Shown: positions 15,797 to 22,489, numbered from the stretch's first letter. The stretch: 64,000 nt of DNA from BRHc4a sp049323915 (GCA_049323915.1 JBMOPC010000045.1:43687-107686); one strand, 5' to 3'. Numbers and translations: made by a program. The notes: generated by a model from the letters alone, not told the origin.

Positions 15797-16831
15797 GTGG
15801 CCAAACAAATGTTGATTGACGCCATACGGGGCAAAAGAACCGAAAGAGCTCCCTGGGTCCCGTATTCTGGTGTTCACAGTGCATTTGTGATCGGCGAGCC
15901 GGCCGACAGTTTTTTGAAGGACCCGCAGTTGTTGGCCAAGGGTGTGGTGGAGACTGCCAAAAAGTATAAAGCCGACGGTATCCCCCTTGTTTTTGACCTG
16001 TCCGTGGAAGCTGAGGCCATGGGGCTGGGGCTGAAGTACTGGAAGGACAACGTCCCTTCCGTACGGGAGCACCCGCTGGCCGACAAAACTACGGCCGAGG
16101 CCGAGTTCGAGATGCCCGGGCCCGGTGACGGACGCTATCCCGTTCTGTTTGAAGCGGCCAAAATTGCCAAGCCACAGCTGGATGAAATTGACTGCGCCTT
16201 GATGGGCCTCGCCATCGGCCCCCTCACCCTGGGAAGCCACCTGGCCGGCGTGAGGATATTCACCGATGTGGTTAAGAACAAGGGCAGGGCACACGACGTT
16301 CTGAAGCTGTGCTCCCAGGTGGTGGAGAGGTCGGCCGAGATGTATTGTGACATGGGCTGCGACATAGTGGCCATAGTGGACCCCGTTGCCTCTCAGATTA
16401 AAAACGAGACTTTCAAGGAGTTTGTGCATCCATACTGCCAGGCTGCCATTGCCGCGATACACCGTAAAGGAAAGACGTCGTCCTTCTTTATTTGCGGTGA
16501 CGCAACCAAAGTGATGGAGTCGGTATGCCAGGTCGGCACCCACGGCTTTGCCATCGACGAACAACTGAACATGAACTTCGTCCGGGATCTGGCAAGGAAG
16601 TACGGAGTAGGATTTGGCGGCAACCTGAAGCTTACCCTGGCCCTGTCCTTGGGTATACTTTCGCCCAGGGAGGACGCTATCGTGAGCCTTGCGGCCGGCG
16701 GCACGCACGGTTACGTTTTCGCCCCTGGGTGAGACATGCCCTATGATGTTCCGTCGGAACACATGGAGCAGGTTTTGGAAGCCAGGGAATGGTATGAGAA
16801 ATACTATGCCAGGTATCCCAAATCGTGGTAA
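15797..16831 (+). CDS. Selenocysteine-containing MtaA/UroD-family corrinoid methyltransferase
   Basis: The enzyme probably moves a methyl group between a methylated corrinoid protein and a thiol or selenol acceptor. It has the UroD-like TIM barrel of MtaA/MtbA (GPLTLGSHLAG, VAIVDPVASQI). The frame is interrupted by TGA at 16730-16732 and continues in frame to TAA at 16829, giving 344 residues with Sec312. The text around it, APG-Sec-DMPYDVPSEH, aligns with WPGCDIWPEAPVAN of the Cys paralogue at 26343 (Cys317), the third zinc ligand of MtaA enzymes. Cys233 is kept (FFICGDAT), 79 residues before Sec312, but the usual His two residues earlier is Phe231. A SECIS-like hairpin follows the TGA. The start is GTG, with AGGAGGAAAG upstream. 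Without recoding the protein would lose a zinc ligand and its last helix. Confidence 0.88.
16747..16761 (+). promoter_or_regulatory. Bacterial SECIS-like hairpin of the methyltransferase gene
   Basis: TGTTCC pairs with GGAACA around a GTC loop. The loop G is 21 bases after the TGA (16730-16732), within the spacing and loop-G rule known for bacterial SECIS elements bound by SelB. It lies inside the coding frame, as expected in bacteria. Confidence 0.7.
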
Positions 16832-16843
16832 AGAGGAGGGATA

Positions 16844-17251
16844 ATGTTGAGCGATAAAAAAATAAATATTGACGTATTGACGCTGGACAGTGTTCAGTGC
16901 GCCGCCTGCGGTTACATGATGGAGTCCATTGCCGCCATGCCCCAGGACGTACAGGACATGATCGAGTATAAGGAGTGGTCCATCAAGAACAAGTCAGGCA
17001 TCGGAAAGTTCCTGGAGCTTAACGGCAGAGTATTGCCCACCATTTGCATAGAAAAGGACCTGGTTTTTGAAAGCATCATACCGCAATACGAGGAATTGAT
17101 TGACGAGTTGGCCAAAAGGGCGTCTACACCTGAAATGAGTGAGAGAATCATGTCATTGCGGGGTGCCGGGTACGACTTTGACAAAATCAATGAAAACCTG
17201 GAAAAAGCCGGTGCCGGAAAATTCACCAGGGCAGATTCAGAGGTGGAATGA
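16844..17251 (+). CDS. Thioredoxin-like protein with CAAC site
   Basis: This small redox protein of 135 residues has a thioredoxin-fold pattern: a first beta strand (KINIDVLTLDS), the active site QCAACGYM at residues 19-26, the cis-Pro region RVLPTICIEKDLVFES, and a family-specific C-terminal tail of about 40 residues. It is the Cys counterpart of the two Sec proteins at 20501 and 20806; all share V-P/LP-x-x-I/VQ-x-x-I after the active site and an xFES-IIP motif. The ATG has AGGAGGG upstream. It starts 12 bases after the methyltransferase stop and overlaps the next gene by four bases, so the two probably act together. Confidence 0.8.
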   Translation: MLSDKKINIDVLTLDSVQCAACGYMMESIAAMPQDVQDMIEYKEWSIKNKSGIGKFLELNGRVLPTICIEKDLVFESIIPQYEELIDELAKRASTPEMSERIMSLRGAGYDFDKINENLEKAGAGKFTRADSEVE

Positions 17252-17556
17252 GTACGATACATTTAGAAGTTCTTTACTCCGGAGACCACAACCTCTCTTG
17301 CTATTACATGACGGAGGTCGTAAAGGTTGTGGCCTCCTCTTTTCAAAATGAGTTGCGGTGGGACGTGGTATACATCTTTAAAATGGACGGGGCCAGCCGT
17401 TTCTATGACCTGTCGGTGGCTCTGTACGGTGAGGAGAAGGTAAAAAAATACCACTACACCGCTCCGGTTCCCGCCATCTTCATAAACGGCCGGCTGATTT
17501 TTGACAGCATCCCGATGGTGGAGGAGCTTGAAGAAGTCATCAGAAAAATGATTTAA
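17248..17556 (+). CDS. Thioredoxin-like protein with a single active-site Cys
   Basis: 102 residues with a thioredoxin-like layout: LEVLYSGDHNLSCYYM at the N-terminus, a central VVYIFKMDG strand and the cis-Pro region VPAIFINGRLIFDSIP. It is clearly paralogous to the gene at 19294 (same GDH, xVDGA and PSLFINGRL positions). The paralogue has CAPC where this one has NLSC, so only the second Cys is kept. It overlaps the preceding gene through ATGA and is 20 bases before the channel gene. The function is not known; a role as a thiol carrier is a guess. Confidence 0.75.
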   Translation: MSTIHLEVLYSGDHNLSCYYMTEVVKVVASSFQNELRWDVVYIFKMDGASRFYDLSVALYGEEKVKKYHYTAPVPAIFINGRLIFDSIPMVEELEEVIRKMI

Positions 17557-17576
17557 CAAAAAGGCAGGCAACTAGC

Positions 17577-18398
17577 TTGAGAAATTTGCACGGCTTTGCC
17601 GGAGAGCTGATCGGAACATTTGTGCTGGTGTTTTTCGGGTGTGGGGCGGTGGCCGTAACTGTTCTGTTTTCCTCTCATGTGGGCCTGTTTCAGGTGGCGG
17701 TGGTATGGGGGATCGGGGTGGCCTTGGCCATTTACTCCACCCGTCACCTGTCCTGTGCCCATCTGAATCCTGCGGTCAGCCTGGCGATGGTTATTGCACG
17801 CAGGATGTCCGTTAAAAAGTTGCCTTATTACCTGATGGCCCAGGCTATGGGGAGCGTAGGCGCTGGCCTGTTCCTGTACTGCATCTTCAGTGAGTCAATA
17901 ACCAGTTATGAAAATACCCACCACATTATCCGGGGTGCCGGCGAGTCGGTTAAAACCGCAATGATATTCGGGGAGTATTTCCCCAATCCAGGACTACCCG
18001 AAGCTATATGTGCTGTTTCTCCGGCCAAGGCTTTTCTGGTGGAAGCTACCGGGACTTTTCTCCTGGTTTTGATGATATTTATGCTGACCGAGGGCTGCAA
18101 CGTAGGACGGCCGCCCAGCGACATCGCCCCGGTGCTGGTAGGCCTTACCGTGACTGCCATTATTAGCGTTTTGGCCCCATTGACGCAGGCTGGGCTAAAC
18201 CCTGCACGCGATTTCGGTCCGAGATTTGTTGCTTACCTGGCAGGTTGGGGGTCGGTGGCTATTCCTGGTCCCGGAGGAGGCTTTTTTACCGTTTATATTT
18301 TAGGTCCGCTGGTGGGGGGATCTTTGTCGGCGCTTTTATTCAGCAGGGTTTTGCAGCCTTTGATGGAAGATAAAACAAAAAACTGCGGCTGTGGTTAG
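17577..18398 (+). CDS. MIP-family channel (aquaglyceroporin-like)
   Basis: This membrane channel of 273 residues has six predicted helices and both pore signatures, LNPAVSLAM (about residue 63) and LNPARDFGPR (about residue 205). The Asp after the second NPAR is typical of glycerol facilitators rather than strict water channels. Such channels pass small neutral molecules such as glycerol, and in other bacteria undissociated arsenite. Here it lies between thioredoxin-like genes and co-directional with the methyltransferases, so it may admit the substrate of the locus (inference). The C-terminus ends in CGCG, which could bind metal. The start is TTG at 17577. Confidence 0.88.
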   Translation: MRNLHGFAGELIGTFVLVFFGCGAVAVTVLFSSHVGLFQVAVVWGIGVALAIYSTRHLSCAHLNPAVSLAMVIARRMSVKKLPYYLMAQAMGSVGAGLFLYCIFSESITSYENTHHIIRGAGESVKTAMIFGEYFPNPGLPEAICAVSPAKAFLVEATGTFLLVLMIFMLTEGCNVGRPPSDIAPVLVGLTVTAIISVLAPLTQAGLNPARDFGPRFVAYLAGWGSVAIPGPGGGFFTVYILGPLVGGSLSALLFSRVLQPLMEDKTKNCGCG

Positions 18399-18432
18399 GA
18401 ACAGTGCGGGGGCTAAAGAAAGAGGTGCTAAC

Positions 18433-18702
18433 ATGACGGACCCTGTTAAAATTATGGTTTTCGGCACCACACCTGCCTGCGCCAGGTGCCTTCAGGCCGA
18501 AAAGGAGGCCAGGTCGGCGGCCGAAAGGTTTCCACCGGGCCGGGTGGTGGTGGAAAAGCACAATGCCCTTTCGGAGACCGGACGAAAATACGGCATAAAC
18601 ATCACCCCCACCGTACTGATAATGGGCAGGAAGGTTGCTGCCGGCAGGGTGTTGAGCGAGGCGGAACTGGTGGAGTTAATCAGGAAGGAAATGGGGGACT
18701 AG
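18433..18702 (+). CDS. Thioredoxin-like protein with CARC site
   Basis: 89 residues: strand VKIMVFGTT, active site PACARCLQAEK (residues 15-25), a strand RVVVEKHNAL, the cis-Pro segment INITPTVLIMGRK and a final helix. This resembles the small thioredoxins of methanogens and other anaerobes that are reduced by ferredoxin- or NAD(P)H-linked reductases. The start at the ATG 18433 has AAAGAGGTG upstream; the open frame runs further up but without a ribosome site. It is followed after three bases by another thioredoxin-like gene. Confidence 0.8.
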   Translation: MTDPVKIMVFGTTPACARCLQAEKEARSAAERFPPGRVVVEKHNALSETGRKYGINITPTVLIMGRKVAAGRVLSEAELVELIRKEMGD

Positions 18703-18705
18703 AAT

Positions 18706-18978
18706 ATGGCGGTCAGGATGGAAGTATTCAGCGGCGATCCCCCCTGTCCCGGCTGTATGGAAATAATGAAGCTATGTCAGGCGGTGGCCGAAGAATACGG
18801 TGCGGAAATAGAGTTCATCAGGTACGTTGGGCAGGAGAGCCTGGAAAAGTTTAACGAATACAACCTGTTTTGCGTGCCGGCGGTAGTGGTAAACGGGTTT
18901 ATCAAGATAGAAGGCATGGTTCCAAGCCGGTCCACTCTATTAACTGCGTTGAGGGAGGGCGGTTTATGCCTAAGGTAA
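18706..18978 (+). CDS. Thioredoxin-like protein with CPGC site
   Basis: 90 residues with strand RMEVFSGDP, active site PCPGCMEIMKLC (about residues 13-24), strand IEFIRYVG, and the cis-Pro segment FCVPAVVVNGFIKIEG. A third Cys follows the active-site helix and a fourth lies before the cis-Pro. It overlaps the start of the next gene by 13 bases, so translation is coupled. It forms a subgroup with its two immediate neighbours at 18433 and 18966. Confidence 0.8.
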   Translation: MAVRMEVFSGDPPCPGCMEIMKLCQAVAEEYGAEIEFIRYVGQESLEKFNEYNLFCVPAVVVNGFIKIEGMVPSRSTLLTALREGGLCLR

Positions 18979-19229
18979 GATTAGAGGCCTTTTTTTCGGT
19001 TCCTCCCTGTTCAGGCGGCATAATGCTGTCCCGCCTGCTGGATGAGATTAAGGCTGACTTCGGTGAAAAAGTTGAGATAGTATCCCATAGGGGGCCGACC
19101 CCCCGCGTAGAAGAGCTGAAAATATCAACGCTGCCTGCCGTGGTTGTAGGTGACCTGGTCAGGATCATGGGCCTTTGCCCCAGCAAGGAATCTCTGGTTG
19201 GAGCCATAAGGGAGTGCGGTATTGTCTAA
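18966..19229 (+). CDS. Thioredoxin-like protein with CSGG site
   Basis: 87 residues beginning PKVRLEAFFSVPPCSGGIMLSR: the site aligned with CPGC of the previous gene is CSGG, so the resolving Cys is Gly. The cis-Pro segment STLPAVVVGDLVRIMG and a last helix follow. A CxxG site parallels the UxxG site of the selenoprotein at 20806 and suggests a monothiol carrier or ligand rather than a disulfide reductase (inference). The ATG lies inside the preceding gene. Confidence 0.75.
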   Translation: MPKVRLEAFFSVPPCSGGIMLSRLLDEIKADFGEKVEIVSHRGPTPRVEELKISTLPAVVVGDLVRIMGLCPSKESLVGAIRECGIV

Positions 19230-19293
19230 AAGGTTGTGACAGGAATATAACAGACTTTCCAGGCAGGTAATTCATTTATAGGGGTTTGAACAG

Positions 19294-19587
19294 ATGAAAA
19301 CCGTAGTACTGGAGATACCGTATGAGGGTGACCACTGCGCCCCCTGTGTCTACATGCTGGAAACCGCCGAGGAGGCCAAGGCCGGCTTCGGGGATCAGGT
19401 GAAGCTGGAACTGATCTACCTGAGGCAGGTGGACGGGGCGCTGCGCTATAAGGCACTTTCCGACGAACTGGGCAGGCCGGCGCCGATACCGTCCCTCTTT
19501 ATCAACGGCAGATTGTGCTTCGAGATCATACCTGCGGTGGAGGATCTGCTGGAGGCAATAAAAGAAGAATTGACCATGGGTGATTGA
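19294..19587 (+). CDS. Thioredoxin-like protein with CAPC site
   Basis: 97 residues. It opens with VVLEIPYEGDHCAPCVYMLE (site at residues 14-17), continues with LELIYLRQVDGALRY and the cis-Pro segment PIPSLFINGRLCFEIIP. It is the dithiol paralogue of the gene at 17248. The ATG is preceded by a weak site (AGGGG further upstream). Its stop overlaps the start of the TSCPD-domain gene (ATGA), pointing to coupled expression. Confidence 0.8.
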   Translation: MKTVVLEIPYEGDHCAPCVYMLETAEEAKAGFGDQVKLELIYLRQVDGALRYKALSDELGRPAPIPSLFINGRLCFEIIPAVEDLLEAIKEELTMGD

Positions 19588-20480
19588 ATGAAATGTATGT
19601 ATACAGGACCAAGGGTATTTGCCCTGCAGAAATACACTTTGAAATATCCGGTAATAAATTGTGCGCTGTGCGTTTTGTGGGCGGGGGCTGCCGGGGCAAC
19701 GCCAGCCTGATCAGCCGCCTTCTTGAAAGGCAGGAACTGGAAGCCGTTCTGCCTTTAATGAAGGGGATTTCATGCCGCAATGACACTTCCTGCCCGGATC
19801 AGCTTTTCCGGGCGGTGGAAATGGCCCGCTGTGGGGAACTGGGGGAGGCGGACCCAATCAGGGTTTTTGAAGATCTCAGACCACACGGGCGGTTGGCGGT
19901 GATAGCCGGGTTAAACGGCAACCTGGCCGCTTTGCGGGCGGTTTTGAGCCGGAACCCAGGGGCCGTATACTGCCTGGGCAGTCTTACCGGGCCCCGGGGG
20001 GAAAACGACGCCGTGGCCGAACTGGCCAGAAAGGAAAAGGTCATTTTTGCCCGGGGTCCCTTCGACAACCCAGACTCCTGCGAAAAACCTGAAAACAAAG
20101 ATCTTCTGCTGCTGGCGCCCCACTATCTGGTCTTTAAGCTGGGATACAGGCTGGGGCTGGGGTTTTACGGCGGTTACATACAGGAGGTAAACGGTTTTTC
20201 AGATTTCTCGCCGTACTCCCTGGAACTGCTTATGGTCAGCAATTTATCGGACTACCTGCGCAATGAGGAAGTTTATCCGGCTCTCCAGACCATGACCGAA
20301 CAGTTTGCCGCCGACCTGGTGCTTTTTGCCCATACCGGCCTCTACAGGCAGGTTCGCCTGGGCAGGGTGGATTTTGTCAATATCGGCCCGGTGGTGGATG
20401 GAGGCAAATACAGATACGCCCAACTGGAATGGGATAACAACCACCTGAATGTCACCTTTCAAAAGGTTGACGCGGTATAA
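19584..20480 (+). CDS. TSCPD domain fused to a degenerate metallophosphoesterase domain
   Basis: 298 residues in two parts. Residues 1-85 look like a TSCPD domain: EIHFEISGNKLCAVRFVGGGCRGN and CRNDTSCPDQLFRA, a Cys-rich module otherwise found at the C-terminus of B12-dependent ribonucleotide reductase and as small stand-alone proteins. Residues 100-298 follow a calcineurin-type phosphoesterase pattern, but the metal residues are lost: the usual D-x-H-GN appears as AGLNGN, GD as CLGSLTG, GNHD as RGPFDN and the final GHTH as AHTGL. It is therefore probably a binding or structural domain, not a nuclease or phosphatase. The gene lies between thioredoxin-like genes. Confidence 0.65.
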   Translation: MNEMYVYRTKGICPAEIHFEISGNKLCAVRFVGGGCRGNASLISRLLERQELEAVLPLMKGISCRNDTSCPDQLFRAVEMARCGELGEADPIRVFEDLRPHGRLAVIAGLNGNLAALRAVLSRNPGAVYCLGSLTGPRGENDAVAELARKEKVIFARGPFDNPDSCEKPENKDLLLLAPHYLVFKLGYRLGLGFYGGYIQEVNGFSDFSPYSLELLMVSNLSDYLRNEEVYPALQTMTEQFAADLVLFAHTGLYRQVRLGRVDFVNIGPVVDGGKYRYAQLEWDNNHLNVTFQKVDAV

Positions 20481-20500
20481 CGTATTGCGGAGGTGAGGGT

Positions 20501-20782
20501 TTGGGCAAGGTGCTGGTGGACATACTGCTGACCGATTTCCGCCAATGAGCGGCCTGCGTCTATATGGCGGAGTCGGTAAAGGTTTTACCGCAGGAAATTC
20601 AGGATATCATTGAGGTTTACGAGTGGGACATGCGGACGCGGGAGGGGATTAAGAAGTTCATGGAACTGAAGGCAAAATCCCTGCCCAGCGTTGCGTTAAA
20701 CGGCAAACTGGTTTACGAGGCCATAATTCCTCCGCAGGAGGAGTTAATCGCCTCCATTCGGGAGCATTATCAAATCAAATGA
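20501..20782 (+). CDS. Selenoprotein: thioredoxin-like, UxxC site
   Basis: Reading TGA at 20546-20548 as Sec gives a 93-residue thioredoxin-like protein: MGKVLVDILLTDFRQ, then Sec16-Ala-Ala-Cys19, VYMAESVKVLPQEIQDII and the cis-Pro part SLPSVALNGKLVYEAIIPP. The Sec falls on the first Cys of QCAACGYM in the homologue at 16844. The start is TTG at 20501 with GGAGGTGA five bases upstream, so the ribosome site belongs to the frame that contains TGA. The next ATG (20564) would remove the whole first strand and active site. A perfect 7-bp hairpin with a GGT loop follows at SECIS distance. A Sec-Cys pair favours a low-potential redox or metal-binding role (inference). Confidence 0.88.
20574..20590 (+). 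promoter_or_regulatory. SECIS-like hairpin of the UxxC protein
   Basis: CGGTAAA and TTTACCG form a perfect 7-bp stem with loop GGT. The first loop G is 33 bases after the TGA. The same stem core and spacing recur in the next gene. Confidence 0.75.
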
Positions 20783-20805
20783 AATATTCTGCAGGGGGGA
20801 ACATT

Positions 20806-21078
20806 TTGAGCAAGGTACTGATTGACATAATAATGACCGACCAATGAGCATCCGGCGCCTATATGGTGGAAGCGGTAAAGGTTTTACCGCTTGAGATACA
20901 GGAAAGTATCAAAGTGCAAATCTGGAACATCAAGGAATTGGCTGGCATTGAGAAAAAGGCCCAGTTGCGTGCAAGGTGTGTACCCAGTCTGGCTATTGAC
21001 GGAGAGGTGGTTTTTGAATCCACCATTCCGACTCAGGATGACCTCATAGCCGCTGTCAGAAAGCGCCGGTACACTTAG
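20806..21078 (+). CDS. Selenoprotein: thioredoxin-like, UxxG site
   Basis: Reading TGA at 20845-20847 as Sec gives a 90-residue protein: MSKVLIDIIMTDQ, Sec14-Ala-Ser-Gly17, AYMVEAVKVLPLEIQESI and a cis-Pro part CVPSLAIDGEVVFESTIP. It is a tandem copy of the UxxC protein, but the resolving Cys has become Gly. The start is TTG at 20806 with CAGGGGGGAA upstream. The bases around the TGA (CCAATGAGC) are identical in both genes. A 10-bp hairpin with loop GGT follows 33 bases after the TGA. With no partner thiol in the motif, the selenol may act as a nucleophile or metal/methyl acceptor (inference). Confidence 0.87.
20870..20892 (+). promoter_or_regulatory. SECIS-like hairpin of the UxxG protein
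   Basis: AAGCGGTAAA and TTTACCGCTT form a perfect 10-bp stem around GGT, with the loop G 33 bases from the TGA. It is a stronger version of the hairpin in the preceding gene. Confidence 0.78.
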
Positions 21079-21129
21079 CCGGCCGTGGGGTTATTGGTGT
21101 AATAGTATGGCATCCGGGGAGGCGGTCAA

Positions 21130-22152
21130 ATGGCGGACCTGATCAATGTATACCTTATCACCGGGTTTTTGGGCAGCGGGAAGACCACTTTTTTAAACCG
21201 GCTGATCCATCAGTTTCCCCAAAACCTGAGACTCATGATTCTAATGAACGAATTCGGAGAGATCGGGGTGGACGGCACTTTGGTTTCCGGAGAAGACCTG
21301 GATATACTGGAGATAAGTAAAGGTTCCATTTTTTGCGCCTGCGTAAAGACAGATTTTATAAAGGGGTTATTTCTAATATCCCGGGAAATAAAGCCTGATA
21401 TTCTTTTAATTGAGTCCACTGGTGTGGCCAACCCCACCGACCTGCAGAAAGATCTCATACTGCCCATTTTCAATAATTCCTTTGTGTTGAAAGAACGGTT
21501 TTGCATTGTGGACGCCGGCAGTTTTCTGGATGAGTTCGGGGTTTTTGCTTCGGTGGAAAACCAGATTGCTTCTTCCACCAGGTTTATCATAAATAAGATA
21601 GACTTGGCATCCAGGGAACAGATTGAAGAGATAAAGGCACTGATCAGTGGCTACAATCCCAGTCCGTACTTTTACGAGGCTACTTATACCAATATCGACG
21701 TGGCGCATTTGCTGTCTCTGGACCGGGGGCAGGACCGGACAGTGCCCGATATGGCCGGACTGTCCATGACCGACCAGGAATTGGAACAATACGTTGAAGA
21801 CCTCCTCAGTGACCCCGGCGCTAACATTACACCGCCGGACATATTGATGTCGGCCACCTTTTTGTGGAGGGGCGGCGACCTTTCGGAAATTGAGGAATTG
21901 ACCAGGGGTTTGCCCAGGGAAGTAGTCAGGGCCAAAGGATTTTTATCGGCAGGATACTCTACTTATCTATACAGCAATGTCATGGGCCGGTTCAGCCTTG
22001 AAAAGACGGCCGTACTAGTGAAGGAAGGGCAAAGGAACGTTCTTGTATTGATTTTTGATCCCGACGCCCTGCCCCGGGTAGAAGAAGTAATGGAAAAATA
22101 TAATTTTCAAAAGATGGGCGAAATAGCTCCTGGGTTGGGAGTCAAAATATAA
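21130..22152 (+). CDS. CobW/P47K-family GTPase (metal or cofactor chaperone)
   Basis: A G3E-family GTPase of 340 residues, with the P-loop ITGFLGSGKTTFLNR at residues 10-24, ILMNEFGEIGVDG, a cysteine motif SIFCACVKTDF (the family norm is GCICC, so one Cys is displaced), ESTGVANPTD and the guanine motif INKID. A C-terminal CobW_C-like region follows. Such proteins deliver metals or help insert cofactors such as cobalamin. Its position, last in the thioredoxin-like series and just before the corrinoid protein, suggests loading or repair of a metal or corrinoid centre here. The ATG is 51 bases after the UxxG gene. Confidence 0.88.
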   Translation: MADLINVYLITGFLGSGKTTFLNRLIHQFPQNLRLMILMNEFGEIGVDGTLVSGEDLDILEISKGSIFCACVKTDFIKGLFLISREIKPDILLIESTGVANPTDLQKDLILPIFNNSFVLKERFCIVDAGSFLDEFGVFASVENQIASSTRFIINKIDLASREQIEEIKALISGYNPSPYFYEATYTNIDVAHLLSLDRGQDRTVPDMAGLSMTDQELEQYVEDLLSDPGANITPPDILMSATFLWRGGDLSEIEELTRGLPREVVRAKGFLSAGYSTYLYSNVMGRFSLEKTAVLVKEGQRNVLVLIFDPDALPRVEEVMEKYNFQKMGEIAPGLGVKI

Positions 22153-22223
22153 TTTTCTATATTGATTTTTTGCTTATGCTTGATTACTATATAAAAAATT
22201 AATTTTCGTAATGTTTAAATTTT

Positions 22224-22253
22224 TTGTACAAAATTTTAGTACATGTATAAAAT
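22224..22253 (+). promoter_or_regulatory. Possible promoter ahead of the corrinoid protein operon
   Basis: TTGTAC (22224-22229) with TATAAA (22246) or TAAAAT (22248-22253), spaced 16 or 18 bases, lies in a very AT-rich stretch. It is just upstream of the structured leader at 22290-22430. Confidence 0.4.
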
Positions 22254-22289
22254 ATTTTATCAAATATACAGAGGAGATAAAATAATGCA

Positions 22290-22430
22290 ACTTATACTGT
22301 AAGTGGGACTGCAATCAATCCGGCTGGAATCCGGATTGGGCCAGGGTAAGGGAGGTAGTGGTGAATCCAGGCCCGTCCTCATTTGACAAAAGACAAGACT
22401 GAAGTGGCCATCGGCGGATTTATATACGGA
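22290..22430 (+). ncRNA. Candidate structured leader RNA, partly cobalamin-riboswitch-like
   Basis: The 337-base gap before the corrinoid gene holds a GC-rich island in AT-rich surroundings. AATCCGG (22318) pairs with CCGGATT (22332), and GGGCC (22338) pairs with GGCCC (22370). Between them AAGGGAGGTAGTGGTGAATCC resembles the GGGAA...GGTG-AA-TCC core of cobalamin riboswitches (compare the true one at 10050-10072). The CCGCCACTGT block and a B12 box are not evident. It may be a divergent cobalamin or other riboswitch. A 5-codon frame with a ribosome site (22285) precedes it. Confidence 0.35.
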
Positions 22431-22489
22431 CATAAATAGTCAATTAATTTTTTGATAAAAATCAAAACACCGAAAGGGGATGTTTTCAA

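Noticed and set aside
15740..16762. A 340-codon open frame on the minus strand opposite the selenoprotein methyltransferase
   Set aside because: It has no family resemblance or ribosome site and is explained by codon bias of the plus-strand gene, which has clear UroD/MtaA motifs.
22285..22302. A 5-codon leader peptide (MQLIL) with ribosome site before the corrinoid gene
   Set aside because: Too short to support as a gene, with no regulatory codon run. It is kept only as a note in the leader RNA entry.
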